Part shown: positions 1 through 10,602 of the stretch, piece by piece
How positions within the stretch are numbered: position 1 is the first letter of the stretch
How the letters are laid out: each line of letters starts with the position of its first letter
From: Scleroderma bovista
Taxonomy: Eukaryota > Basidiomycota > Agaricomycetes > Boletales > Sclerodermataceae
Length of the DNA stretch: 46,172 nt
Direction: 5' to 3'
Assembly: GCA_037178675.1 (NCBI GenBank)
Contig: JAYMGJ010000669.1
Span: 1-46,172, forward strand
Notes under the pieces: model-generated
Databases searched by the model: none
What the model saw: the letters and a program-made list of their open reading frames with translations, nothing else
Told to the model about the DNA's origin: nothing
Position numbers and translations under genes: made by a program

Positions 1-245
1 CATCTTTCATACCAATTTCCCTTGCCCAATCTAGGATGGCTCGCTTTTGGGCTTCAGAAAAGGGGAGTCGAGCAGAGCCAAAAAGTAAAGAAGTAACAAA
101 ATGCTAACAATATCTGACATTAAAAGTTGCACCTACATGCTCATAAAGACCCACCTCTTTTGATGGCTAAGGATAGTATGGACTGTCCAGGGGAACTTTG
201 ACATCTTTTATTGCCCGTGATTTAACATGAGTATCATGTGAGCCA

Positions 246-931
246 TCATCTATAGAATGTTAATGAGCAAAATAAATAAAATAAACATGACTTGCCTGGT
301 AGATCTATCCCAAAATCTTCTGAGTCCTCCAAATCACTCCCACCCTCATTCTCTTCATCCCTGATGTCCTCATTGACAGAAGCAAGACATGGCTTAAACA
401 GCCTCTCACCACTTCCTATAGCTTCTTGGAGATCATCAAAGATGTCACCATACCCATGTGATATTTCATATGTACGATCACATCCAATGCCCTTCCATAA
501 CTCTGAAAGGGCCAGTAGCTCTTCTTCTTCCTCAGCAGAGGGTGCAGGCACAATAGGATCATCAGGGACAGAAAGCTCAACAGAAGGACTGGGAGAACCC
601 ATAGACTGATCTTCTTCATCAATAGACATAGTACCTTCTTGTCTGGGTTCAGGAGAAGGCATCTTGAAGGTACCTGGAGGGAATGGATCCAGCTCCAAAC
701 TTCTTGCAACATTTCATTTATGGATGGATGTATTTGCATGCTTCTTTGCATCTCGTGTATGCATCGAATGATATGTACCACAGCGTTTGGGGCAGGTAAG
801 ACACTGGACACTATTCTGCTGCCCAACATGGATATGTAAGACTGAGTGGGCAAACCCTGGATTGGACAACTGTTTTTAGTGGGATATAATACATGAAACA
901 CACCTTTTCCATCTATCATGGGCTTAGACAT
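246..931 (-). CDS. hypothetical acidic protein, gene model incomplete
   Basis: I do not recognise this gene. Two overlapping open frames on the minus strand, 931 to 416 and 698 to 246, probably belong to one spliced or frameshifted gene. The downstream frame is rich in Ser, Pro, Glu and Asp, with a run of five Glu, and ends close to a GCAAGT sequence near 294 that could be a GC-type intron donor. The ATG at 931 is head to head with the gene starting at 1022, so the two may share a 90 bp promoter. No domain, signal peptide or membrane segment is evident. The frame change near 700 could be an unrecognised intron or an indel. Confidence 0.33.
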
Positions 932-1021
932 TGGATTGAGTGTTGTGAGGCTGCAATCTGATGCGTGCAGGAGGAGTGAGAGTATTTGTCACGTGATTTG
1001 AGTGCGTTGTTCTCAGCTGAA

Positions 1022-1886
1022 ATGTTTGCTCCGCTCAATTTTCTTCCATTGCCCAGCAGCGCACCTCCCATGTCCAGCAACAACAAAGCCGGGGAAATTC
1101 TTGTCCCTTCTCCTCTTTCTTGCTGCCCATCTCACCCTCCTGACCACTCAACTGTTATTGGCCAAGTTTGCACACACAATCAAAATGAGTTTGCCCTTCG
1201 ACCTTTGCTAGTGACGGTCTGCTTTCGCGGTGTGCTTCCAGGTCACCTTGTTAACCAACAGATCGTAAGTTTTACATTTCTTTTTTGGATTTTCGGCTCA
1301 GCTTAGTGGTCAGCCAATTCACATATCAGTGGCCGTTGGCGAGGAATATCAGTTGTTCACAACTCCAGTTGTGGATAACATTTCCTGGGATGTTTGCAAC
1401 TCGGAACATTCGCTCCGTTCGGATGAGGTGAGTATTCTATTTCGCCGCAATGTCCATGCTCACTCTTCACAGTTTACAATGGAGGAAGAGTTCGACTTTG
1501 AAGAGCCCCATCCTGATGTCCCTATTCCATTCCTTCCACTCCCTGCGGACTTCGACTCCTCATCATTCCAAGACTGGAAATTACTCTCGCAGAAAATTGA
1601 ATCTTGGCTTGTCTCCACTGTTCCCATCCATTCTCAGCAGTGGACCTGGGGCTGTGATACATTTTGGCTGGCATTCATTGCCACTCACCCTTCTTTTCCA
1701 GCTGGCCCATGGCCCATGTGGAACTCGAATATTCCACTTGAGGGTGAATTCATTGAAGGCTGGATTAATGATGGCGGTGGTTTACGGGGTCCCGTGGTGA
1801 GTGGCAAGACGAGTATTCAACAGTGTATATGGGCAGAATTCTCGCGACACGTTGCTCTCTTTCATCCTTCCTTTGTCACTGTTTGA
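1022..1886 (+). CDS. hypothetical protein, three exons
   Basis: Function unknown. I chose the ATG at 1022 because two plausible introns then join three frames without stops: 1265-1301 (GTAAGT...CAG, 37 bp) and 1428-1472 (GTGAGT...CAG, 45 bp). The second intron has no in-frame stop and a length divisible by three, so retention would also be translatable. The C-terminal exon is acidic at its start (MEEEFDFEEP) and rich in Trp and aromatic residues (about eight Trp in 135 residues). It stops with TGA at 1884-1886. It is divergent from the minus-strand gene at 246-931. No known domain was recognised. Confidence 0.42.
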
Positions 1887-2394
1887 TTTCAAGATGAATT
1901 TCAGTGGTTGATGTACTTTACTACCTGTTGTTCATGCTTTTGTACTACACGTATACTGTGTACATCCATGTGATCAATTTCATACCTGCTTGAGCATTTC
2001 CAGCCTCTGAGAAGCTTCGGATAACTGATATGACTGTTTCTGCTCTATGTCACTGAGTTGTTGCCCAAGTATTACCTGACGATGATGATGACGACCTGAC
2101 ATAGTATATTTGTCAAACTGATGTAAGGCATGATTACATCTGGTTGCTGTCTCAAAGTTTGTCTGTGTGACACCTGGGGAGTGACTTGTATTAGATGTCT
2201 GTAGGACAAACACATGGCATATTTTGTCGGTCTGCTATACATAATTTCAAGAGGTGCAGTTGACATTCAAGTAAAGGTCGTGGCCTGATAAAATGAAATT
2301 ATGTACTGTGAACCCTAATCTGGTGTCAATGTCGCATCCCTCAGACACCACTCCTGAACTTTTCCACACTTGTCACAGGGAAGAAATAGCCATT
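1887..2394. other. no gene recognised
   Basis: Short open frames occur on both strands, but none resembles a known family and none has convincing splice sites. A CGATGATGATGACGAC stretch lies near 2079. The 5' edge of the gypsy relic begins around 2395. Confidence 0.5.
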
Positions 2395-3581
2395 TGGCCA
2401 TGTACCACCAGAGTCTCTCCATTCTTTGCTAACAAAGGTTATCATCCTAACATCTCCATCTACCTGGAACACAATATGACCTCTGCACAGGCTTGTGACT
2501 ACGCAGTCGACCTTGAGTCGCTGCATCAATACCTTCGAGAAGAAATGGCCAACATGCAACTTCGCTACCAAGGACTGGCTGATGCCAAATGTACTCAGGC
2601 ACTGGACTTCAAGGTTGGCAACCAAGTGTACATGAAAGCCAAATACTTCTGGTCAACACAACCATCCAAAAAGCTATGAGAGAAGAATCTGGGGCCCTAC
2701 ACTATCATTGCACAAGTAGGCTCCCTCTCTTTTACGCTCCACCTTCCAGATTCCATGCACACCGTTCACCCCATCTTCCATGTCTCCCAACTCGAACTGG
2801 CCATACCCAACACCATACCGGACCGGATACAATCTCCTCCGCCACCGGTCGAAGTCGATGGTGAACCGGAGTTTGAGATCGCTGAGATCCTCGACTCCAA
2901 GGTTGACTGTCGATGTCAAGACCAGTTCTTCACCGATCTGATCTCTACGAGGGGTCTGGGGGTCAGAGGTTGGTCTAGCAGTAAGATGGAGATGCTACGT
3001 AGCATAGTCGTGCTTCCCGAGTAATAGGAAGGCCGACTGAGGGTTTGACGGAGAGTCCAAGTTAGATCAGTCTACGACTGAGTGCTTGCACGAGGCAGAG
3101 ATGGAGAGTGCGAAGGGAGAACAAGTCGTGCTGCGCGCTGAGTAAGTACGGTAAGTGCGATAACCAGATTACCGATAGGTAACGTATTAATAATGCAATG
3201 GGACGGGAACATATAGTAACCAGAAACAAGAAAGGAAACATATTAGGTAATAGTACAGAGAGACAGATCGGACAACATGCTCACCAATCGGTGGCGATAC
3301 AGGACAGATAGAGAGAAACGGAAAAGGGAGTACATACAATAAACAGATGGCAAACGTGTGGATGCGATTGGACAATAGGGTACAGGGTGATCAGATGTCA
3401 TGGTCATGACAGTCAATGCAAATTGTGTAAACTGTTGTACTTGGTGCATTGGTCCAGTTATGAGGGGACTGACAAAGAAACGTCTTGGCTACTTGCCACT
3501 GAACTAGGCAACACTACAGAACTACTAGAAGACTATCATGTCCAGTACCTGGACAAACCCGGACCACTCGCGTCCATGTAG
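2395..3581 (+). pseudogene. Ty3/gypsy pol 3' end: integrase C-terminus and chromodomain (relic)
   Basis: One frame carries the C-terminal part of a chromodomain-type gypsy polyprotein. Signatures are VSPFFANKGYHPN, a linker with SLHQYLREEMA, FKVGNQVYMKAKYF, VHPIFHVSQLE, and a split chromodomain (PEFEIAEILDSK, then LLYLVHWSSYEG and SWLLATELG). It ends at TAG 3579-3581. The frame has a TGA at 2677-2679 and is interrupted at 2919-3400 by an insertion; without it the chromodomain reads in frame. Arg-to-Cys and Arg-to-His changes relative to the family consensus I remember suggest CpG decay. The integrase core, RT and gag are absent. The element continues downstream to the antisense ORF, polypurine tract and LTR ending at 7675. 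Confidence 0.85.
2919..3400 (-). mobile_element. insertion in the chromodomain, probable solo LTR (reverse orientation)
   Basis: A 482 bp non-coding block splits the chromodomain. It is flanked by a direct GATGTCA at 2912-2918 and 3394-3400. Deleting the block and one repeat restores the reading frame exactly. On the minus strand it begins TGATCACCCTGTACCC, which looks like an LTR start, and a 5 bp duplication (ACATC) within the 7 bp repeat would fit an LTR element. The 3' end is not a clean CA, so a SINE or another short element is possible. Confidence 0.6.
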
Positions 3582-4599
3582 TATTACTCTCGCCTCCATT
3601 TCCTTTATCTGTTTCTCCTATCTGTTTCACTCTGTCTGTGTAATATCACTCACTCTCAAAAACCAGTCCACTTTCCTCTATAAACAAAAAGTAAAACTAA
3701 TTTACATTTCTATTTACAAGCACTGGACCGGACTACCTACTCCGGTGCAGGACCTTCTTGCTCCTCCAGGTCCTTCTGGAGTTCCTCCAGCTCCTGGTCA
3801 ATCTCTTCTGGATCAACCTCCTCCTCACTATCTTCCTCCAGCACAATGAACTCCGATGTAAAAAACTGGCACTCCTCGAAAAATGTTTTGAGGCCAGTGC
3901 TGAGTCGGTCGTTGGACCACGAAACAGACCGCATGGAGTCTGCGATCTGGGCCATCTGTCTGGTCATCGCCTCCACTGCAGCTGTCAGTCTGTCCATCCG
4001 CTCCAGGAAGGGCCCAGTGTTGAAACTGAACCTTGACCCGGATGGGCCTGCCACCTCCGCAACCTCGTTGTTGTTGTTGACAACCTTCGCCAGCTTCTTC
4101 TTCTTCTGTTTTTCACTGCCTCACAGTGATGTCACCACCTCCTTCTCTTTCACCTTGCCTTTTGCCTTGTCCACAACTGGACTGGATCCACCTACCTCCA
4201 GCCACTCACATTTCTCCTTCAAACCAGTGCACTTCATGCATGCCCACTGCTTGGGCTTCTCCGGATTGTGCTCACACACTGCACGATGCTTCGTGCAATG
4301 CACACACCTGCAAGAGTCAATAAAGGAAATGAGAGCACAGTAAGAATAAATACTCACCTAAGTGACACCCTGTGACCTACTAACTAGTAATGTGGTCACA
4401 CCCCTGTCAACATTACTAGTTAGTAGGGATAATCGGATTTGCAGCACTTCAGCACTTTCAGCAGCACTCAGCTGTTGACTTAGAAAATTTCGGAAGTATA
4501 GAACACAGCCACACCTGAATTAGAAGGAAGCCCCTATACCATAGGGGGTGATGGACCCTGTTTGGCCAAACACAGCCACTACTCCAAAAAAGGAAATAG

Positions 4600-5035
4600 G
4601 GTGATCTAGATACCATCAGACTGCAATTTTCAACCTCTACACAGCCACCATGATGGCATGATGCCATAATGACATCTGTAAAAGGTAATAAAGTGATATA
4701 AGTACCATCAGACTGCAATTTTTGACCTCTACACAGCCACCATGATGGCATGATGGCATAATGACATCTGTAAAAGGCAATAGAGTGATATGGGTACCAT
4801 CGGACTGCAATTTTTGACCTCTACACAGCCATCATGATGGTATGATGGCATAATGACATCCAAAAAAGGTAATAGGGTGATATGGGTACCATCAGACTGC
4901 AATTTTCAACCTCTACACAGCCACCATGATGGCATGATGGCATAATGACATCCAAAAAAGGTGATAGAGTGATATGGGTACCATCAGACTGCATTTTTCA
5001 ATCTTTACATAGCCACCATGATGACATGATGACAT
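4600..5035. repeat. 92 bp tandem repeat, left foldback arm
   Basis: About five units with a 92 bp period: the CCTCTACACAGCC core recurs at 4634, 4726, 4818, 4910 and, degenerate, 5002. Each unit includes ACCATGATGGCATGATGGC and TACCATCAGACTGCAATTTT. The array is mirrored in the right arm. Confidence 0.9.
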
Positions 5036-5589
5036 AATAATATTTAGAGGTGTAATATTTGTAATATGTGGAATAGGGGCTATTCTCAGATGCTATTATC
5101 ATGCTTCAGTGTCTTACTTATTGACCAAAAATGCAGACACTTTTTTGATTTTACCACTAAAATAAACATCCATATGTTGTCTTATATACTAATATGGCTT
5201 GTAGAACACTATGTACATTGCATATGGGCCAGCGATGATGCACAGGAAGGCAGGAGAAGGCCTGCTAAAAGTTCACTCATGTGTTGATTGAAGAAAATGT
5301 TTTGCTTATATCTCATCCAAATGGAGGTTGATTGAGTAGATAACACATGAATGGATTCCTCAAACATATGGCTACATGATGGTACCTTGAACAATTTTTT
5401 TTGCACTGGGTCTCAAAATTTATTTTGGTCATAGCTCTGTCAAATCTTAATGAATTGTTTATGTAAGACTATGTTTGGATTCCTCTCATTTGTGACTATG
5501 ACTTTTAGTAAGACACTGAAGCATGATAATAGCATCTGAGAATAGCCCCTATTCCACATATTACAAATATTACACCTCTAAATATTATT

Positions 5590-6025
5590 ATGTCATCATG
5601 TCATCATGGTGGCTATGTAAAGATTGAAAAATGCAGTCTGATGGTACCCATATCACTCTATCACCTTTTTTGGATGTCATTATGCCATCATGCCATCATG
5701 GTGGCTGTGTAGAGGTTGAAAATTGCAGTCTGATGGTACCCATATCACCCTATTACCTTTTTTGGATGTCATTATGCCATCATACCATCATGATGGCTGT
5801 GTAGAGGTCAAAAATTGCAGTCCGATGGTACCCATATCACTCTATTGCCTTTTACAGATGTCATTATGCCATCATGCCATCATGGTGGCTGTGTAGAGGT
5901 CAAAAATTGCAGTCTGATGGTACTTATATCACTTTATTACCTTTTACAGATGTCATTATGGCATCATGCCATCATGGTGGCTGTGTAGAGGTTGAAAATT
6001 GCAGTCTGATGGTATCTAGATCACC
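5590..6025. repeat. 92 bp tandem repeat, right foldback arm (mirror)
   Basis: Reverse-complement counterpart of the 4600-5035 array, same 92 bp period and about five units. The differences between arms are few, so the arms are young or kept alike by gene conversion. Confidence 0.88.
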
Positions 6026-6860
6026 CTATTTCCTTTTTTGGAGTAGTGGCTGTGTTTGGCCAAACAGGGTCCATCACCCCCTATGCTATAGGGGCTTCCT
6101 TCTAATTCAGGTGTGGCTGTGTTCTATACTTCCGAAATTTTCTAAGTCAACAGCTGAGTGCTGCTGAAAGTGCTGAAGTGCTGCAAATCCGATTATCCCT
6201 ACTAACTAGTAATGTTGACAGGGGTGTGACCACATTACTAGTTAGTAGGTCACAGGGTGTCACTTAGGTGTAAATACTTACTGGACCCCTACAACCAGAC
6301 CTGCCTCCGGTTCCTCCCTTGCTCTCTTTTTTGATGCTTCCTGTGCCATTGCCTTCTGCTTGGCAGCTACCTCCGCTGCCCTCCTCTGCTCCAACTCTGC
6401 CCTCGCTTGCGACTCTGCCCTCTCCTTCTCTGCCTGCTTGCATGCCTTATGTCCACCTCCGCCTTTGCACGCTCCGCCTCCTTGCAAGCCCTTGCTTCTG
6501 CCTCTTCCCTTGCTCTCTTCTCCTCCACCTCCCAGCACTGTCTCTCCTCTCTCCTCACCTGCTTGCGACAACGACACTCCTTCACCTTAGCGTCGAGAAC
6601 ACTCAACTCGTCCTCGCTACCAGATATCAACTCTGGCATTGGAGCCTTTGTCCAGTCCTTGGACTTGGTGGCAGCTGGGGCAGTGGGGCTGGTGGACTTA
6701 GTGTGTGCAGACATATTTCAGATGGCAAGAAGTTGGGGGTAAGAGCAAAACCGGTCTGATCTTTATAGATCCAAGATTCATACTCAGACAACCACTCCAG
6801 ACTCTGCATTGTCTTAGGTGACCACACGTCAGCCTCATTGGGGCCTCATGGGTTCGGCCC

Positions 6861-6873
6861 TAAAAGGGGGATA
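6861..6873 (+). other. polypurine tract of the gypsy element
   Basis: TAAAAGGGGGATA lies immediately upstream of the LTR start TGTTATGACC (6875). This position marks the plus-strand primer site of an LTR retrotransposon and identifies the following LTR as the 3' copy. Confidence 0.72.
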
Positions 6874-7198
6874 CTGTTATGACCATGTCCAACTCCGGGT
6901 CTTGTCCGGTCACTCCGATTGCATCGCAGCTCTCTAACCCAACTCTGATCATGGACACGCAGATAACCTTCCGTTAAGTACGACCCTTAGTCTATACCCC
7001 ATTCACTCTTACTACACTTTGCCGTCTGCCCTGCCTTGACGTGAGTTCTCCATGAACTCGATATATCCTAGACCTTGTAGCATTTTCACCGAACCTGATT
7101 TATTTTACCCAGACCTGACTTTATTTTCACTGGACCTGACCTAGTCCTAACTCCAGTCATCCCTTGTCTGCTATTAGGTTGTTTACTTGTCACCATAT

Positions 7199-7373
7199 TG
7201 TTAAAAGTAATGTGACCAGACAGGAAATTGAACCCTAGACCTCCTAGGTCTATACCAGGTGCTCTAACCACTGAGCTATATGGTCAAGGGTACATGGCTT
7301 ACTTGGGGGGGTTTAACCCAAGTACTAGCTTGAGGACTAGTGAGGTGAGGTGCTGAGATTACACCACTCAACA
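7199..7373 (-). mobile_element. 175 bp LTR-like unit carrying a tRNA-like sequence, copy 1
   Basis: Inserted in LTR-A and flanked by CATAT at 7194-7198 and 7374-7378. In tRNA-sense orientation it begins TGTTGAGTGG and ends TTTTAACA, so it has TG...CA ends, a short inverted terminus and a 5 bp target duplication like a solo LTR. The same 175 bp unit occurs at 15806-15980. It is too short to code. It could be the LTR of a very small TRIM-type element; a tRNA-derived SINE is the alternative, but the tRNA part is not at the 5' end. Confidence 0.75.
7214..7285 (-). tRNA. tRNA-like sequence inside the 175 bp unit (copy 1)
   Basis: A 72 nt cloverleaf: acceptor stem with one mismatch, T8-A9, D arm GCTC/GAGC with GG in the loop, A26, anticodon stem CCTGG/CTAGG, T loop TTCAATT. 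The A and B box sequences are present. The anticodon loop is TATAGAC, with A instead of the near-universal T at position 33; the nominal anticodon is TAG (Leu). A working tRNA is unlikely; a pol III promoter module is plausible. Confidence 0.6.
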
Positions 7374-7675
7374 CATATGTACTCAACCCTAGTTTCTACT
7401 TAGTATAAGTACCCTCTAGTTTACCTTGTACACCTCAGTCTGAAATCATCTAAGTTACTACTCCTGATCCTTGTCCATCTCTGTCTCTTTCTCTATCTAA
7501 CTGGAACCTATGCAAGGGATCAATGCTCGCCATCCTTGTTGTTGAATCCAATCGGTTGCAACTCCGGCCCGGGCTAACCTCTGCCCAAATCCCTGATCTC
7601 CCCTCTTGTCTGCTTTCGTCCGGATGTGACCAGACCCCCTACTGGAGTAGACCTGGACTTGACATACCCCCAACA

Positions 7676-8036
7676 AGGTACCTAACTGTAGTTCTGTCCA
7701 TCCTGCTCCAGGCTAGCCCACTTCAACCCAGTCTGGGAAAGTTGTACTCTGATTGTTACTTTTTAATGATAGTTCTCACTCAGAGGAGACTGGACAGACT
7801 GCTCCAGACTGTCCCAGAAAACAAGCTCTGTACCCAGATGTGACAAACAGACAAATGATATCATTCCAAATGTAGATACTGATAGTGCCAAATGTGATCA
7901 GATGCTAGATAGTATGATAATCAACAATAAATGCCTGCCTAATTGAGATCCACATCAAAACCAGTTGTTGTACTCAAGGATGTCCCATTACTAATGAAAC
8001 ATGTGAATGAATCACTAATTGATGACAACGTGATAC
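7676..8036. other. no gene recognised
   Basis: Intergenic sequence between LTR-A and the DUF6532 relic. Short CTGGACAGACTG-like motifs near 7790 resemble those near 13600-13730. No convincing ORF or RNA gene. Confidence 0.5.
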
Positions 8037-10602
8037 TTACCTTCTGATCTTTGCCCACTGTGTGCGAAGTGACTTGGTTTTGAGACGATGGACACTGGAG
8101 GTGTTGCATTTTGCCATAAGACCAAGGATATCAACATAAACATCCGAATAAACAGTTCATCTAAATGCATTGTCCTTGCCTTCAAGCCAGTACTTCATTG
8201 AGTGTGACTTTGATCTATGTACAATGGATTAGTACAAGAAGAATAATTAAAAAAAGAAAAGGTAGCTACAGTGGTAGCTGCGAGTGCAACAGTGGCACAT
8301 GGTACTTCATTTGCGAAGACCTCAGGGAAAAGGCTGCCCATAGCATTGGAACCAGAGTAAAAAAAAGTCGATAACAAGCCTGGAGAGAGCAGGGTGCGCA
8401 AGGTTGTTAGTATGATTCTATCAAATATTGTTAGTCCTGTGAAGTCACAGACTATATACTCACCTCCTCATCAACGCCATTTTTCAAGAAATTGCTGTGC
8501 TCCAAAAGGTTTTTCGCGATTTCAGCATTAGCAGGTCGACAGTTTTGAGCATCCCACTCATAATGCTTTGGGATGTATGTACGAGCCTTCTTCTTGAGAG
8601 TGGACCGCCAGTTACCAATGTCTTCCCAAAGCTGGAAAATGATGAATCAGTAAACTCACCCAGGTTGTATTATGACATACAAGCTTCGTGATATCAACTG
8701 TATATCGAGGCCACCATCCTTTCAACAGAAGTTGAAATTAGTCATTGTGTTCTGGGCTGATGAGAAGACTTACCATTGGGAACAGATAAGCCTCAGCTAC
8801 GTCATTCAGCAATGGCTTTGTTGATGTACTCAACAGCCTTGTGATTGAAATCTTGATGAAGTGGAAACAAATTGACGGATGTGATGTCACAGTGAGAGAA
8901 CTGTTTCGCGTGTTTGATGGCATCACAGACTGTGGGGGGATAAGATTGAAGTTGAGAAGGATCTGCGTCATCAGCTAGGACACCTGACATGCCCGAAGCC
9001 ACAGCAGGCTGCTGGCAGGAGCTTGAAGGGGGCCGAGAACAAACATCTGTCATTAGGGTGGATGACTGAACTGTTGGACGAACACCAGCAATATCCAGGT
9101 CGTTTACCACAGAACCTTCAGGGGTATCTTCGCCTCCAGCAGACAGCAAGCTCTGAGAGTTTTGGGAAGTTTGCCACCTGCACACCACAAGGAGTTGTGC
9201 ATTGTCGGGTAGGCGAGGGGCACGGTTCCGCTGACAGTGCTGAGCCACGACATCCTCTGTGTCTCCTAAGTAGTATAAGTACCTTGTATAGAACAAAATA
9301 TAAACTTACGTTGTGCAGCTGTGAGCACAGGAGCATGACCCAGTGCAGTACCATCAGGATTCGGATGTTCATCCCGGGCACCTTATTGAATGATAAATGA
9401 GCCTGCATGGTAGAGCAGGGCCTAAACTCACTGTGGCCATGAATAACTGCCTCTGCAAAGCGTTCATCCTCACTTGGGGAGGCCTCATCAATGACAGGGT
9501 CTTCATTAAAATTTCTGATATCAGCTGCACCTTCATTTGTTGCAAACACATTGTGCCCTCAAGGCATAGATTGGGGAAGTTGATGAAATGACTGTGTTTG
9601 CCACAACCCAACAGCACGTGGTGGTGGTGAAAGACTTGATTCACGAGGGACCAAGTGCTGACTCTGGAGAGAGGGGGAAGAGGAGTTTCCTGAAAGCGAG
9701 TGTGGAGCAGAGGATTGCTGCACACGTGAAGCCCATGCAGGAGCCTCTGAGGCCCCTGCTGATGCAGTGAAATGTCAAAGATATCATCATCATCATCATC
9801 ATCGAGAATCCTCCTGAAAATTTGTATCAGCATCATTGTCACACTCAGATGGGGCGAGAGAGGTGGGAGCCATGGATCCATTGCTTGATATGGAGTCCGA
9901 GAACATCGAGCTGTGAGAAGATGAAGTGGCTGAGGATGGCCTGTTGAATCACAGTATCAGAGGTGCAGCAGCTGAAGACTATTGCAGACAGTGAATGGCT
10001 TACCGAACTTGAACAACTGATGATATCTTGGCAGGCTGGGTAGCACCACCAAAATCACCAGAAATAGACGAGGAAGATACTTTAAAGCCAAACTGTTCAC
10101 TGGGTTTGGAGAGCATAAATGATGGTCAAACTTGCACTTCACCAGGGACACCTTGAGATTGAGAAGTCAGAGTTGACCCAGTTGAGAACATCACCCTTGG
10201 TGGAATTTGGCTCTCAGCCTCTTCGTCATTGAAGTGATGAGAAGGGGCCATCGGGTTGACTGGATGTCCCTGCATTGCTACCTTGAGGCTCCGACTTGAG
10301 GGTCAGGTATGCATTGCCATTTGGATCCGCTCAATGTTTTGGAGCTGATTAAATTGTCCTCCACTGCCTTTCCCAGTGCACAATGAACACCTTGGCTCAG
10401 GTTGAGAACCACCAGAAGGCTCTGGTGATACTGAGAGGTGGTATTTTCATATCAGGAAGTTTACAATGACTCACCAAATTGATTCTCCAGTTCTGGATCA
10501 AAAAGTTGATCAGCCCTTGGCCTTTTGGCATTTTTTGCCTCAAAATCATGTGGCTGGCTAGCAGCACTATTGTGAGGGAGGGTTTTGCACTTGGGGGGCA
10601 TG
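8037..10602 (-). pseudogene. DUF6532-domain protein, multi-exon, decayed
   Basis: The start is ATG 10602: MPPKCKTLPHN, followed by a basic region with KRPRADQLFDPELENQ. Exon 1 is 10602-10475 and intron 1 is 10474-10431 (GTGAGT...CTCAG). A Ser/Gln-rich middle follows. The DUF6532 domain occupies the 3' third: VCDAIKHAKQFS, VNLFPLHQDFNHKAVEYI (8940-8800), then an exon with LWEDIGNWRSTLKKKART ending at a GTGAGT donor near 8463, then FYSGSNAMGSLFPEVFANEV (8370-8300) and DVYVDILGLMAKC (near 8130). DUF6532 is a basidiomycete domain of unknown function, abundant in repeat-rich regions. A one-base frameshift near 8190 and a TGA replacing an expected CGA near 8165 break the last exon. The middle exons are not fully resolved. 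Confidence 0.7.

Larger units (their letters stand above)
4355..6270. mobile_element. 1.9 kb foldback (giant inverted repeat) DNA element
   Basis: The left arm (4355-5118) and right arm (5517-6270) are near-perfect inverted copies of about 760 bp around a 398 bp spacer (5119-5516). An identical 8 bp target duplication, TAAATACT, lies at 4347-4354 and 6271-6278. The terminus reads CACCTAAGTGACACCCTGTG. No transposase is encoded. The mirrored 97-codon open frames in the arms (4458-4751 minus, 5874-6167 plus) are products of the inverted repeat. The 8 bp duplication fits hAT-like or related transposases, but the terminus is not a textbook hAT end. Confidence 0.88.
4308..6281 (-). other. intron of the antisense ORF, enlarged by a transposon
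   Basis: The donor is GTAAGT at 6281-6276 and the acceptor is TTGCAG ending at 4308. Removing the foldback element and one copy of its 8 bp duplication leaves a 50 bp intron, typical of basidiomycetes. The insertion begins five bases after the exon boundary yet leaves exons and donor intact. Confidence 0.72.
3737..6714 (-). pseudogene. antisense ORF of the gypsy element with Zn2Cys6-like cluster, two exons
   Basis: The start is ATG 6714. Exon 1 (6714-6282) encodes a Ser/Thr/Pro-rich N-terminus, a PELISGSEDEL motif and a long charged coiled coil rich in Glu, Arg and Ala. The intron is 6281-4308 (GTAAGT...TTGCAG). Exon 2 (4307-3737) encodes C-X2-C-X6-C-X11-C-X2-C-X6-C (around 4296-4200), the spacing of fungal Zn(II)2Cys6 DNA-binding clusters, then a basic Lys/Asn stretch and an acidic C-terminal coiled coil. 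Damage: a frameshift near 6450 and a TGA at 4121-4123. It lies opposite to pol, between the pol stop (3581) and the polypurine tract and LTR (6861-7675), so it appears to be cargo of the gypsy element. The intron could persist because the sense genomic RNA would not splice it. A DNA-binding or regulatory role is inference. Confidence 0.7.
6875..7675 (+). mobile_element. 3' LTR of the gypsy element (LTR-A), interrupted
   Basis: It starts TGTTATGACC and ends CAACA. It aligns end to end with the uninterrupted solo copy at 40142-40749, apart from a 175 bp unit plus 5 bp duplication at 7199-7378. Net length is about 620 bp. The LTR closes the element whose pol fragment starts at 2395; no 5' LTR is visible upstream. 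Confidence 0.82.

Noticed and set aside
4458..4751. 97-codon ORFs mirrored in both foldback arms
   Set aside because: The near-identical proteins result from the inverted repeat; the frame runs through 92 bp tandem units and has no known domain.
7214..7285. Functional tRNA-Leu(TAG)
   Set aside because: Position 33 is A in both copies, the acceptor stem has a mismatch, and the sequence is inside a transposed 175 bp unit, so a normal decoding tRNA is unlikely.
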